From contig WRNL01000003.1 of the NCBI GenBank assembly GCA_009776625.1, forward strand, positions 1-27,617: 27,617 bases of DNA. The letters run 5' to 3'. This stretch comes from Methanomassiliicoccaceae archaeon (lineage in GTDB: Archaea > Thermoplasmatota > Thermoplasmata > Methanomassiliicoccales > Methanomethylophilaceae). This document shows positions 13,161 through 20,761 of this stretch, piece by piece; position 1 is the stretch's first letter, and each line of letters opens with the position of its first letter. A model generated the notes under the pieces. It was not told the origin of the DNA, ran no database searches, and saw only the letters and a program-made list of their open reading frames with translations. A program made the translations under genes and the position numbers.

Positions 13161-15071
13161 ATGGATGGGAAGAAGCAGCAGGGGCTACGCGACGATGACT
13201 ACAACGCAGGGACCATCATCGTCCTAAAAGGATTGGAGGCCGTCAGAAAAAGGCCAGGGATGTACATAGGGAGCACAGACGGCAGAGGGCTCCACCATCT
13301 CGTCTATGAGATCGTGGACAACGGAATAGACGAGGTGATGGCAGGCTATGCGAAGAACGTCAGCGTCACCATTAATGAAGATGGCTCTGTGACCGTCAGC
13401 GATGACGGGAGAGGGATTCCAGTGGGGATGAACGAGGAGGAAGGCAAGGACGCGCTCGAGATATGCCTCACAGACCTTCATGCGGGGGGGAAGTTCAACC
13501 AGAGCGCATACAAGGTCTCGGGAGGGCTCCACGGGGTCGGGGCGTCTGTTGTCAACGCCTTGTCAAAGTACTTTGTGGCCACGGTCGAGAGGGAGGGGAG
13601 CATCTACAGGCAGACCTATCATATCGGGATACCGGACGGCCCGGTGGAGGTCATCGGCACATCGGACAAGACTGGAACGACGATAACGTTCTACCCCGAC
13701 GACGAGATATTCGAGACGACCGTATTCGATTACGAGGAGCTCCAGTACAGGTTCAGGAACCAGGCCTTCCTCAACAAGGAGGCGACCATCTTCTTTGAGG
13801 ACAAGAGGGTTGGGAGGTCCGAGAAGTTCCATTACGAGGGCGGGGTCTCCGAGTTCGTCCTGTATCTGAACAGGTCGAAAAAGGCCATACACGACCCGCC
13901 GATAGCGCTTGCCGGAGAGAGATACGGGGTGCAGATGGACATCGCCCTCCAATACACGGACGGGTACAACGAGGCTGTCGATTCCTTCGTCAACACGATA
14001 TACACCCCAGAGGGCGGGCACCACCTGACGGGGTTCAGGGCGTCGTTGACTAAGACCATCAACGACTATGGCAAAGTGAACGGGCTGCTCAAGGACACCA
14101 CGCTCGAGGGCGGCGACGTCAGGGAAGGGCTCACTGCGATAATCAGCATAAGGATGCCGGACCCGCAGTTCGAGGGGCAGACAAAAACGAAGCTCGGGAG
14201 CAGCATCGCCCAGAAGGCGGTATCCTCGCTCATGAACGAAAAGCTCGCGGAGTACCTCTTGGAGAACCCGGCGGTCGCGGCGGCCATAATCAAAAAGAGC
14301 ATATTCGCAATGGAGACCAGGAAGGCCCTGGAGAAACAGAAGAGGACATTGAGGAAGGGGGCCCTCGAATCGAACAGCCTGCCCGGGAAGCTTGCCGACT
14401 GTTCGGAGAAGGACCCTGCGAAGTGCGAGCTGTACATCGTGGAGGGCGAGTCCGCCGGAGGGAGCGCGAAACAGGGCAGGGACCGTGCGTTCCAGGCGAT
14501 CCTCCCGCTCCGCGGGAAGATCCTCAACGTGGAGAAGGCAAGGCCGGACAAGGTCCTCGACAACGAGGAGATAAGGAACCTCATGATCGCAATAGGCGGC
14601 GGCATAGGGGACGAGTTCGACGTCGCTAAGATAAGGTACCATAACATAGTGATAATGACCGATGCCGACATAGACGGGGCGCACATAGGCACCCTGCTCC
14701 TGACGCTGTTCTACAGGAAGATGAAGCCGCTGATCGAGCATGGGCACATATTCCTCGCGATGCCGCCCCTCTACAGGGTCTCCAAGGGCAAGAAGGAGGC
14801 GTACGCCTACAACGAAGGCGAGATGGCGAAGGCTTTGGAGGAGTTCGGCCAGGGCGCCAACGTGAGCAGGTACAAGGGGTTGGGGGAGATGAACCCGCAG
14901 CAGCTGTGGGAGACGACCATGGACCCTGAGACGAGGCTGATGAAGAGGGTTGAGATCGAGGACGGGATGCTAGCCGACCAGCTGTTCTCCATACTGATGG
15001 GGGACGACGTGGATCCGAGGAGGGAGTTCATAATCGAGCATGCCCACGAAGTGATCAACCTGGATGTGTGA
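13161..15071 (+). CDS. gyrB: DNA gyrase subunit B
   Basis: A 636-residue ATPase subunit of type IIA topoisomerase, partner of GyrA in introducing negative supercoils. The GHKL ATPase shows Glu50 and Asn54 in YEIVDNGIDE, DDGRGIPVG (81-89), GGLHGVGASVVNAL (121-134) and KTGTTITF. The TOPRIM domain has EGESAGG (Glu428) and DADIDGAH (501-508), and the tail GLGEMNPQQLWETTMDP is typical. The length equals the compact B. subtilis-type subunit, without the E. coli insertion. ATG 13161 is preferred over upstream codons because residues before it are not family-like and GGAG lies nine bases upstream. Bacterial-type gyrase is found in only some archaea, among them Thermoplasmatota, haloarchaea and Archaeoglobi. 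It heads a four-gene operon. Confidence 0.97.
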   Translation: MDGKKQQGLRDDDYNAGTIIVLKGLEAVRKRPGMYIGSTDGRGLHHLVYEIVDNGIDEVMAGYAKNVSVTINEDGSVTVSDDGRGIPVGMNEEEGKDALEICLTDLHAGGKFNQSAYKVSGGLHGVGASVVNALSKYFVATVEREGSIYRQTYHIGIPDGPVEVIGTSDKTGTTITFYPDDEIFETTVFDYEELQYRFRNQAFLNKEATIFFEDKRVGRSEKFHYEGGVSEFVLYLNRSKKAIHDPPIALAGERYGVQMDIALQYTDGYNEAVDSFVNTIYTPEGGHHLTGFRASLTKTINDYGKVNGLLKDTTLEGGDVREGLTAIISIRMPDPQFEGQTKTKLGSSIAQKAVSSLMNEKLAEYLLENPAVAAAIIKKSIFAMETRKALEKQKRTLRKGALESNSLPGKLADCSEKDPAKCELYIVEGESAGGSAKQGRDRAFQAILPLRGKILNVEKARPDKVLDNEEIRNLMIAIGGGIGDEFDVAKIRYHNIVIMTDADIDGAHIGTLLLTLFYRKMKPLIEHGHIFLAMPPLYRVSKGKKEAYAYNEGEMAKALEEFGQGANVSRYKGLGEMNPQQLWETTMDPETRLMKRVEIEDGMLADQLFSILMGDDVDPRREFIIEHAHEVINLDV

Positions 15072-15075
15072 TACC

Positions 15076-17511
15076 ATGGAGGAGCGCAAGAGGATCATAC
15101 CCCAGAGCATCGAGAAGGAGATGAAGAGGTCGTACATCGACTACTCCATGAGCGTGATAGTGGGCCGCGCCCTGCCGGACATAAGGGACGGGCTGAAACC
15201 GGTCCACAGGAAGATACTGTACGCCATGTCGGAGCTCGGCCTCCCCCACAACAGGCCGCACAAGAAGTCCGCTAGGGTGGTGGGCGAGGTGCTGGGCAAG
15301 TACCACCCCCACGGAGACTCCGCCGCCTACGAGGCGATGGTGAGGATGGCGCAGCCCTTCTCGCTCAGGTACCCGCTGGTGGACGGCCAGGGGAACTTCG
15401 GGTCGGTGGACGGGGACTCCCCGGCGGCGATGCGTTACACCGAGGCCCGCCTGACGAAGATATCCGGCGACCTCCTCGCAGACCTCGACAAGGACACCGT
15501 GGACTTCGTCGACAACTTCGACGGCTCCCTCAAGGAGCCCAGCGTCCTGCCGGCGAAGTTCCCGAACCTCCTGGTAAACGGCTCGGACGGCATAGCGGTG
15601 GGGATGGCGACCAAGATGCCCCCCCACAACCTCTCCGAGGTCTGCGACGCGATGATCCATGCCATCGACGACCCCGGGGCGGACGTCTACGACCTGATGA
15701 GGTTCGTCAAGGGGCCGGACTTCCCCACCGGGGGGACCATATTCGGCCTCTCTGGGATAGTGTCAGCATACACCACCGGCAGGGGGAAGATAAGGGTGAG
15801 GGCCAACACCCACTTCGAGGAGATAGGCAACGGCAAGAGCAGCATAGTCATCGACGAGCTCCCTTACCAGGTCAACAAGGCCTCCCTCATCGAGACCATA
15901 GCCGAGCACGTGAAGGACAAGGTCCTGGAGGACATAACCGACCTCCGCGACGAGTCGGACAGGGACGGCATGAGGGTGGTCATCGAGCTCCACAGGGACG
16001 CGATAGAGAACGTGGTCCTTGAGAACCTGTATAAAAAGACCCAGATGGAGATAACCTATGGGATAATCAACCTGGCGCTCGTCGACAACAAGCCGACCCT
16101 GCTCACCCTGAAGGAGATGATCGGGCACTACATCGCCTACAGGTCGGAGGTGGTCGTCCGCAGGACGAGGTACGACCTCGAGCAGGCTGAGAAGCGCCAC
16201 CACATCCTGGAGGGCCTTATGAAGGCGCTGGGGATGCTGGACGAGGTCATAGCCCTGATCCGCGCGTCGAAGGACGCGGCGGAGGCCAACGAGGGGCTCA
16301 GGTCGCTCCTCGTGATCGACGAGGAGCAGGCGAAGGCGATACTGGACATGAGGCTCCAGAAGCTCACCGGGCTGGAGATAGAGTCCATCAGGGAGGAGCA
16401 CCGGCAGCTGGTCGAGCTCATGGGGGACCTCCGGGACATACTGGGCAACCCTGGAAGGGTGTCCGCCATAATCAAGGGCGAGCTCGAGGAGATGAAATCC
16501 TCTTACGGGGATGCCCGCAGGACAGTCATCAACGAGAACGCCCTCGACGTCGACGAGGAGGACCTGATACCGAGGGAGGACGTGGTCATCACCATATCGG
16601 CGGACAACTACATCAAGAGGATCCCGCTCAGCACCTACAGGCAGCAGGCGAGGGGCGGCGTGGGCCTCATGGGCATGCAGACCAAGGAGGAGGACTACGT
16701 CTCGAGCATGTTCGTGACTTCCTCCCACGACTACCTCATGTTCATAACGAACCGCGGGAGGCTCCACTGGCTCAAGGGCTACAGGGTCCCGGAGGGGAGC
16801 AGGCATTCCAAAGGCAAGCCGATAGTCAACCTGCTGCCGGATCTGGAGCAGGGGGAGATGGTGGAGAACACCATCTGCGTCAGCGGCTTCCCCGAGGACG
16901 AGTACCTCGCGTTCTGCACCAAGAACGGGCTGCTGAAGAAGACGAGCCTGAGCGCGTACAGGAACGTGAGGTCCAGGGGCATAAAGGCGATAAAGCTGGA
17001 GGACGGCGACGAGCTGATCGAGACCGCCATAACCAAAGGGGACGACCAGGTGATCCTTGCGACGAGGGGCGGCCAGGCCGTGAGGTTCAAGGAGTCGGAC
17101 GTCCGCCCCACCGGCAGGGACACCATGGGCGTCAAGGGCATGACCATCGGGCCGGGCGACTCCGTCGTCTCGATGGCCGTGGTGCGGCCCGGGGAGAAGC
17201 TCCTGACGGTCACCGAGAACGGGTACGGCAAGATCTCGGAGGTGACGGACTACCGGCATACGAGGCGCGGCGCCAAGGGCGTGATCACCATAAAGACCGA
17301 CGAGCGGAACGGGAGGGTGGTCAGCGTGAGGAGGGTCTCCAGCGGCGACCAGCTCATGGTGACCAGCGCCCACGGGAAGATGATACGCATGAACGTCGAT
17401 GAGATAAGGGAGACGGGCCGCAACGCCAAAGGGGTGCGCATAATGGACATGAGGGACGGGGACAAGGTGACGGCCGTCCAGCCGATAATCCCAGACGAGG
17501 GGGAGGGATGA
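15076..17511 (+). CDS. gyrA: DNA gyrase subunit A
   Basis: An 811-residue DNA-cleaving subunit. Catalytic Tyr121 lies in AAMRYTEARL, and the quinolone-region helix reads GDSAAYEAMVRMAQPFS (Ser82, Glu86, the E. coli Ser83/Asp87 positions). The breakage-reunion domain extends to about 490. The C-terminal pinwheel has repeated blades such as GRLHWLKGYRVP and GRDTMGVKGM. The GyrA box position reads QARGGVG (524-530) instead of the usual QRRGGKG, losing two basic residues. ATG 15076, four bases after the gyrB stop, is preceded by GTGAT, complementary to the 16S tail. An ATG at 15064 overlapping gyrB would add four residues. The next gene overlaps the stop as ATGA. Expected to act with GyrB as an A2B2 complex on chromosomal DNA. 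Confidence 0.97.
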   Translation: MEERKRIIPQSIEKEMKRSYIDYSMSVIVGRALPDIRDGLKPVHRKILYAMSELGLPHNRPHKKSARVVGEVLGKYHPHGDSAAYEAMVRMAQPFSLRYPLVDGQGNFGSVDGDSPAAMRYTEARLTKISGDLLADLDKDTVDFVDNFDGSLKEPSVLPAKFPNLLVNGSDGIAVGMATKMPPHNLSEVCDAMIHAIDDPGADVYDLMRFVKGPDFPTGGTIFGLSGIVSAYTTGRGKIRVRANTHFEEIGNGKSSIVIDELPYQVNKASLIETIAEHVKDKVLEDITDLRDESDRDGMRVVIELHRDAIENVVLENLYKKTQMEITYGIINLALVDNKPTLLTLKEMIGHYIAYRSEVVVRRTRYDLEQAEKRHHILEGLMKALGMLDEVIALIRASKDAAEANEGLRSLLVIDEEQAKAILDMRLQKLTGLEIESIREEHRQLVELMGDLRDILGNPGRVSAIIKGELEEMKSSYGDARRTVINENALDVDEEDLIPREDVVITISADNYIKRIPLSTYRQQARGGVGLMGMQTKEEDYVSSMFVTSSHDYLMFITNRGRLHWLKGYRVPEGSRHSKGKPIVNLLPDLEQGEMVENTICVSGFPEDEYLAFCTKNGLLKKTSLSAYRNVRSRGIKAIKLEDGDELIETAITKGDDQVILATRGGQAVRFKESDVRPTGRDTMGVKGMTIGPGDSVVSMAVVRPGEKLLTVTENGYGKISEVTDYRHTRRGAKGVITIKTDERNGRVVSVRRVSSGDQLMVTSAHGKMIRMNVDEIRETGRNAKGVRIMDMRDGDKVTAVQPIIPDEGEG

Positions 17512-17933
17512 GGGTGCGGCCGGAGGCGTCCCTGCTCGCCGCTGCGGCCGTGTTCGCGGTCGGCGCGGCGGCATGCGCGGCCATGGCATACATGTCGGCC
17601 GCCGATGGGAACGCCGCCCGGGCCGCCGTGTCGGCCGTGTCGCTCGCGGTGCTCGCCGCTTGCGCCGCGTCCGCCCTGCTGTTCCGCGCAAGGCTCTCCG
17701 CCCTCAACGGCGTCAGGGAGGACGTCAAGTGCCTAAGGCTGAAGAGGCCCGGCCTCGAGAGGGCGCACGAGGACGAGATAACCCCCAAGCCGCCGCAGGG
17801 CGGCGGCCGGGGCGCGGACGGAGAGTGGCACGAGGAGGGGATCGTGCCGAAGGGGAAGATGCCGGGGCAGGGCCAAGGGGATCCAGCGGAAAGGCTCCCG
17901 CCCGGCGGGCCGCACACGGAGGTGGGGAGGTGA
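17508..17933 (+). CDS. Two-helix membrane protein, unknown function
   Basis: A 141-residue protein whose ATG overlaps the gyrA stop (ATGA), preceded by a GGGGGAGGG ribosome site. Two Ala-rich hydrophobic segments, about 8-30 (LLAAAAVFAVGAAACAAMAY) and 39-61, form a hairpin separated by SAADGNAAR. The remaining 80 residues are hydrophilic, rich in Gly, Pro and charge, and probably cytosolic and disordered. I recognise no family. The AGG-rich codon use and overlaps at both ends support a real gene, co-transcribed with gyrBA and the next gene. The second segment with its helical charged extension resembles small DUF-type membrane anchors, which is not enough for a function. Confidence 0.65.
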   Translation: MRVRPEASLLAAAAVFAVGAAACAAMAYMSAADGNAARAAVSAVSLAVLAACAASALLFRARLSALNGVREDVKCLRLKRPGLERAHEDEITPKPPQGGGRGADGEWHEEGIVPKGKMPGQGQGDPAERLPPGGPHTEVGR

Positions 17934-18646
17934 GGGCGCCCGATGCGGCGAGGAGCCCGTTCATCGGGCCGGGCGTCCGGGCCGACACGGCGGACTGGCG
18001 CGAGGTGCTCTCCGCCAGCCTGGGCAAGGCGATGTCGAACCAGCTGGCCTGCTCCGAGGCCGTGGTCAGGGGGAGGGGCTGGAACGTCGACTTCGGCGAA
18101 GGGACGATATACTTCGGCGACGACGGCTTCCCTGTGCAGTTTATAGGGAGCGAGTCCAGTTCGTCCGGTACCTGGCTCTGGGGCTGGGAGAACGTCAACG
18201 GCTTCCCTGACGGGATCCTCAGGGTGGCCGCCTCCGCGAGGGCGGCCGGGGAGGGATGGGGGCTGCCGCCCCTCACGACGCCCGAGCTCGCGCTGGGCGA
18301 CGCGATCAACGGCCACACCCTGTCCGTCGTGGCCGTCTCCGTCTGCGGGGAGGACGTCTGCTACTACCGGGGCCCGCATGACGGCGGGGCGGTGCTCATG
18401 GCCTTCCCTGCGCCGGAGGAGGTGTTCGCGCCGGTCGACGCCATGAGGTTCGTGAGCGTGTCGATGCAGTGCATCCAGCAGTTCGACGTCGACCACGAGG
18501 TGTTCATCAGGGGGTTCCTGCACCAGAACGGCACCCCCTACTCCCAAGAGGGGGACGCCATCATAGCGGGCTTCGACAGGGATCTGAGGATAGAGTTCGA
18601 AAGCGCTGGCGGGCGCACGAGGGTCCGCAGGATGACGACCGCCTGA
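17930..18646 (+). CDS. DUF6882-like protein
   Basis: A 238-residue protein starting at GTG 17930, overlapping the previous stop as GTGA with GGAGGTGGGGAG upstream. The segment SSSGTWLWGWENVNGFP (about 75-91), preceded by FPVQFIGSES, is the signature I remember for DUF6882, an uncharacterised family of soluble proteins common in bacteria. It is followed by VAASARAAGEGWGLP and a mixed beta C-terminal half. No signal peptide or membrane segment is seen. The fourth place in a gyrB-gyrA operon is unexpected for this family; the tight overlaps imply coupled translation, but no functional link to gyrase is evident from the sequence. Alternative upstream starts in this frame run through the preceding gene and look like shadow sequence. 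Confidence 0.7.
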   Translation: MRAPDAARSPFIGPGVRADTADWREVLSASLGKAMSNQLACSEAVVRGRGWNVDFGEGTIYFGDDGFPVQFIGSESSSSGTWLWGWENVNGFPDGILRVAASARAAGEGWGLPPLTTPELALGDAINGHTLSVVAVSVCGEDVCYYRGPHDGGAVLMAFPAPEEVFAPVDAMRFVSVSMQCIQQFDVDHEVFIRGFLHQNGTPYSQEGDAIIAGFDRDLRIEFESAGGRTRVRRMTTA

Positions 18647-18649
18647 TGC

Positions 18650-18681
18650 GGCCAGCGGCCCCCTTCGCAGGGGCCGCGGCC
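18650..18681 (+). terminator. Strong hairpin ending the gyrBA operon
   Basis: A 12-bp stem with one bulged A begins four bases after the DUF6882-like stop codon: GGCC (18650-18653) plus GCGGCCCC (18655-18662) pair with GGGGCCGC (18670-18677) plus GGCC (18678-18681), loop CTTCGCA. It lacks a T-tract but is the most stable hairpin in the operon tail. Confidence 0.5.
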
Positions 18682-18732
18682 ACAGGGAGGAAGGGGACAG
18701 GGGCGGCCCAGGGAGGCGTGATGTTCAGGAAA

Positions 18733-18741
18733 CTTTATAAT
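18733..18741 (+). promoter_or_regulatory. TATA box of tRNA-Phe
   Basis: CTTTATAAT at 18733-18741 lies about 30 bases before the tRNA 5' end at 18768, with GGAAA just upstream as a possible BRE. Confidence 0.55.
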
Positions 18742-18767
18742 AGGGAACCTGCGATAGGGGGAACTGC

Positions 18768-18843
18768 GCCGTGGTAACTCAGTTGGGAGAGTGCATGACT
18801 GAAGATCATGAAGTCGCTGGTTCGAGCCCGGCTCACGGCACCA
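18768..18843 (+). tRNA. tRNA-Phe (anticodon GAA)
   Basis: Full cloverleaf: acceptor GCCGTGG/TCACGGC (one G-T pair), D stem ACTC/GAGT, anticodon stem CATGA/TCATG with loop CTGAAGA, T stem GCTGG/CCGGC with loop TTCGAGC. Anticodon 18801-18803 is GAA. The discriminator is A and CCA is encoded at 18841-18843. No intron. Confidence 0.95.
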
Positions 18844-18900
18844 TTCACCCTTTTGGCATGATGCGCATCCCACGCCCGTCAGAGGAGAGGGGGGCATCCT

Positions 18901-19071
18901 TTGGAACCTGACAAGATATTCATAGATATAAGGACGAGCGAGCTCACCCTCGCACAGGTCCTGCAGGAGGTCCAGAGGATACAGGAGGAGAACCCGGACT
19001 ACGAGATATTCCTCGACGGCGACGCGCATGCGATCGCCGGGAGGAGGCGTGCGGGGAGGGGGCGGCCATGA
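18901..19071 (+). CDS. Small 56-residue protein coupled to DUF531, TTG start
   Basis: A short gene starting at TTG 18901, preceded by a strong GGAGAGGGGGG ribosome site about eight bases upstream. The protein begins MEPDKIFIDIRTSELTL and has an amphipathic helix (LAQVLQEVQRIQEENP, about 18-32) followed by DYEIFLDGDAHAIAG, a beta strand with an acidic turn. It ends in a basic GRRRAGRGRP tail. Its TGA overlaps the ATG of the DUF531 gene as ATGA, and codon use (ATA, AGG) matches the neighbours. These facts support a real, translationally coupled gene. No family is recognised. The Arg/Gly tail could contact RNA, in line with the RNA-methyltransferase-like character of its partner; this is inference. 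Confidence 0.65.
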   Translation: MEPDKIFIDIRTSELTLAQVLQEVQRIQEENPDYEIFLDGDAHAIAGRRRAGRGRP

Positions 19072-19616
19072 GGGGCAGGGTGACCATCGCGCTCTACAAC
19101 TCCTACGACCCCAACAAGTTCAGGGAGCCCCACCGGAGGGTCATCGCGAGGACGGGGGGCCTGGCGATGGCCTTCGACATGAACCTGGCTCTTATAGGGT
19201 TCCCGATCCCGGAGGAAGTGAGGACCCCCGTGGAGATCGCTGAATGGGTCGCCGGTACCACAAGCATCGGAGGCCACGGGGACTATTTCCTGGAACTTGC
19301 CGAGAAGGGAAGGTTCAATAAGTTCCCATACCCGTCGAAGGGGTTCCCGCCCCAGCTCGGCGAGCCGGTGCTCACCACCAGCAAACCCGATGAGAAAAAG
19401 AAGACAAGCGTGAGCGAAGTGGCGGAGATGGTCAATGGAGGCAGGAGCGTGGCGCTGGTGTTCGGGATAGGGCCGCACGGGGTGCCGAAGGACGTGGCCT
19501 CGATACCGAGGTACCACATGGACGTCACCGGCGGGGGCTTCTCGCTGGAGACCTGCACCGCCCTCGGGGCGGTCTGCGGGGCCATAAGCTCCAGGCTGGA
19601 TCAGTACTTGTCGTAA
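19068..19616 (+). CDS. DUF531 family protein, SPOUT-like
   Basis: A 182-residue protein that I recognise as the archaeal DUF531 family, function unestablished. The N-terminal half (VTIALYNSYDPNKFREPHR, then GLAMAFDMNLALIGFPIP) looks like an alternating alpha/beta fold. The C-terminal SVALVFGIGPHGVPKDV followed by MDVTGGGFSLETCTALGAVCGAI has the glycine-rich loop, hydrophobic strand and SL-plus-helix pattern of the SPOUT methyltransferase knot that binds S-adenosylmethionine. That relation is my reading, not an established result. The start overlaps the stop of the 56-residue gene. Its last 16 bases overlap the end of convergent purM. Expected cytosolic; an RNA substrate would fit the fold. 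Confidence 0.8.
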   Translation: MRGRVTIALYNSYDPNKFREPHRRVIARTGGLAMAFDMNLALIGFPIPEEVRTPVEIAEWVAGTTSIGGHGDYFLELAEKGRFNKFPYPSKGFPPQLGEPVLTTSKPDEKKKTSVSEVAEMVNGGRSVALVFGIGPHGVPKDVASIPRYHMDVTGGGFSLETCTALGAVCGAISSRLDQYLS

Positions 19617-20620
19617 ACGATGCCGCCAGGCTCCAGAAGGACGCCCTTGCCCTTCTCCACCCTGCCCACGATTTCTGCGTTCCCATACCGTTCGGCGACA
19701 TCCTCCGCGTCCGCCTCCGGCATGACGATCATGAACCCCATGCCCATGTTGAACGTCTGGTACATCTCCCTGTCCTCCACGCCCCCCAGCTCCTGGACGA
19801 TCCCGAAGATCGGGGCGGGCGCGACGGGGCGGTCGATGACGTACATCAGCCCCGCCCTCATGCGGAGGAGGTTCCTGAGTCCGCCGCCGGTTATGTTCAC
19901 GAGGCCGTGCACGGCATGCTCCCTGTTGATCTCGAGCACCTGCCTGACGTATATCTCCGTCGGCCTGAGCAGCTCCTCCCCCACTGTACCCGACAGCCCT
20001 TTCAGCCTGTCGCCGAGGGATACGCCCGAGGACTCCAGGACCTTCCTGGCCAGGGTGAACCCGTTGGAGTGCAGGCCGGACGACCTCAGGCCAACTATCG
20101 CGTCGCCCTCCTCGCACCCCTCCCCGGTGACCTCGCGCCCTCTCTCGACGAACCCAAGGCATGTGCCGGAGAGGTCGATTCCGTTGACAAGCTCGGGGAG
20201 CACCGCTATCTCGCCGCCGACTATCTCCATGTTGGACAGCTCCGCGCCCCTCTCCAGCCCTTTGCCTATCTCTCTTGTGAGATTGTCGTCCGGGCGGTCG
20301 ATCGCTATGTAGTCTACGAAGGACATCGGCTCGGCGTTGACGCATATGGTGTCGTTGACGTTCATCGCGATGCAGTCGATCCCGACGGTGTTCCAGACGC
20401 CCAGCTCCTTTGCGACCAGGAGCTTCGTCCCGACCCCGTCCGTGGCCATCGTCAGGTACGTGTCGCCGAACTCTATCAGGCTCGCGAAGAGGCCTGGGAT
20501 GCGGGCCATGCTCCCTATGCCGCTCCTCTTGAACCTGAGCTCGCCCACAAGGGAGCCTATGGCTTTCGACTTGTCGTCTATGTTGACGCCCGCACCCGAA
20601 TACGTCCATCTCTTAGGCAT
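19601..20620 (-). CDS. purM: Phosphoribosylformylglycinamidine cyclo-ligase (AIR synthetase)
   Basis: A 339-residue ATP-dependent enzyme that closes the imidazole ring, forming aminoimidazole ribotide in purine synthesis. PurM hallmarks are YSGAGVNIDDKSKAI (7-21), MATDGVGTKLLVAKE, GIDCIAMNVNDTICVNAEP, ERGAELSNMEIVGGEIAVLP, GLRSSGLHSNGFTLAR, RPTEIYV, NITGGGLRNLLR and MYQTFNMGMGFM. The length is typical. The ATG at 20620 is the only sensible start; AAAACTAATAAGAG on the minus strand near 20646-20659 is a possible TATA region. The product, AIR, is also the substrate of ThiC encoded elsewhere in this window. The gene is convergent with DUF531, overlapping it by 16 bases. Confidence 0.96.
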   Translation of the reverse strand: MPKRWTYSGAGVNIDDKSKAIGSLVGELRFKRSGIGSMARIPGLFASLIEFGDTYLTMATDGVGTKLLVAKELGVWNTVGIDCIAMNVNDTICVNAEPMSFVDYIAIDRPDDNLTREIGKGLERGAELSNMEIVGGEIAVLPELVNGIDLSGTCLGFVERGREVTGEGCEEGDAIVGLRSSGLHSNGFTLARKVLESSGVSLGDRLKGLSGTVGEELLRPTEIYVRQVLEINREHAVHGLVNITGGGLRNLLRMRAGLMYVIDRPVAPAPIFGIVQELGGVEDREMYQTFNMGMGFMIVMPEADAEDVAERYGNAEIVGRVEKGKGVLLEPGGIVYDKY

Positions 20621-20699
20621 TGGTCTCAGCCCGATAATGGGCGCACCCTCTTATTAGTTTTCACGGACTGGTGCGGCTGGTTTGATGGTAAGCATGAAA

Positions 20700-20719
20700 T
20701 ACTAAAGCATGTATTAGTA
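20700..20719. promoter_or_regulatory. Inverted repeat upstream of the AAA ATPase gene
   Basis: TACTAA (20700-20705) and TTAGTA (20714-20719) form an inverted repeat in the AT-rich gap between purM and the ATPase gene. TATA-like TAAATCATATCTTA follows at about 20717-20730. An operator is possible. Confidence 0.3.
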
Positions 20720-20761
20720 AATCATATCTTAGCAATAAGAGATTAGGCAGATGAGGGTAAC

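Noticed and set aside
15763..17691. 642-residue open frame antisense to gyrA
   Set aside because: Composition of a shadow frame (His, Val, Leu, Pro, Arg rich). gyrA on the other strand is certain.
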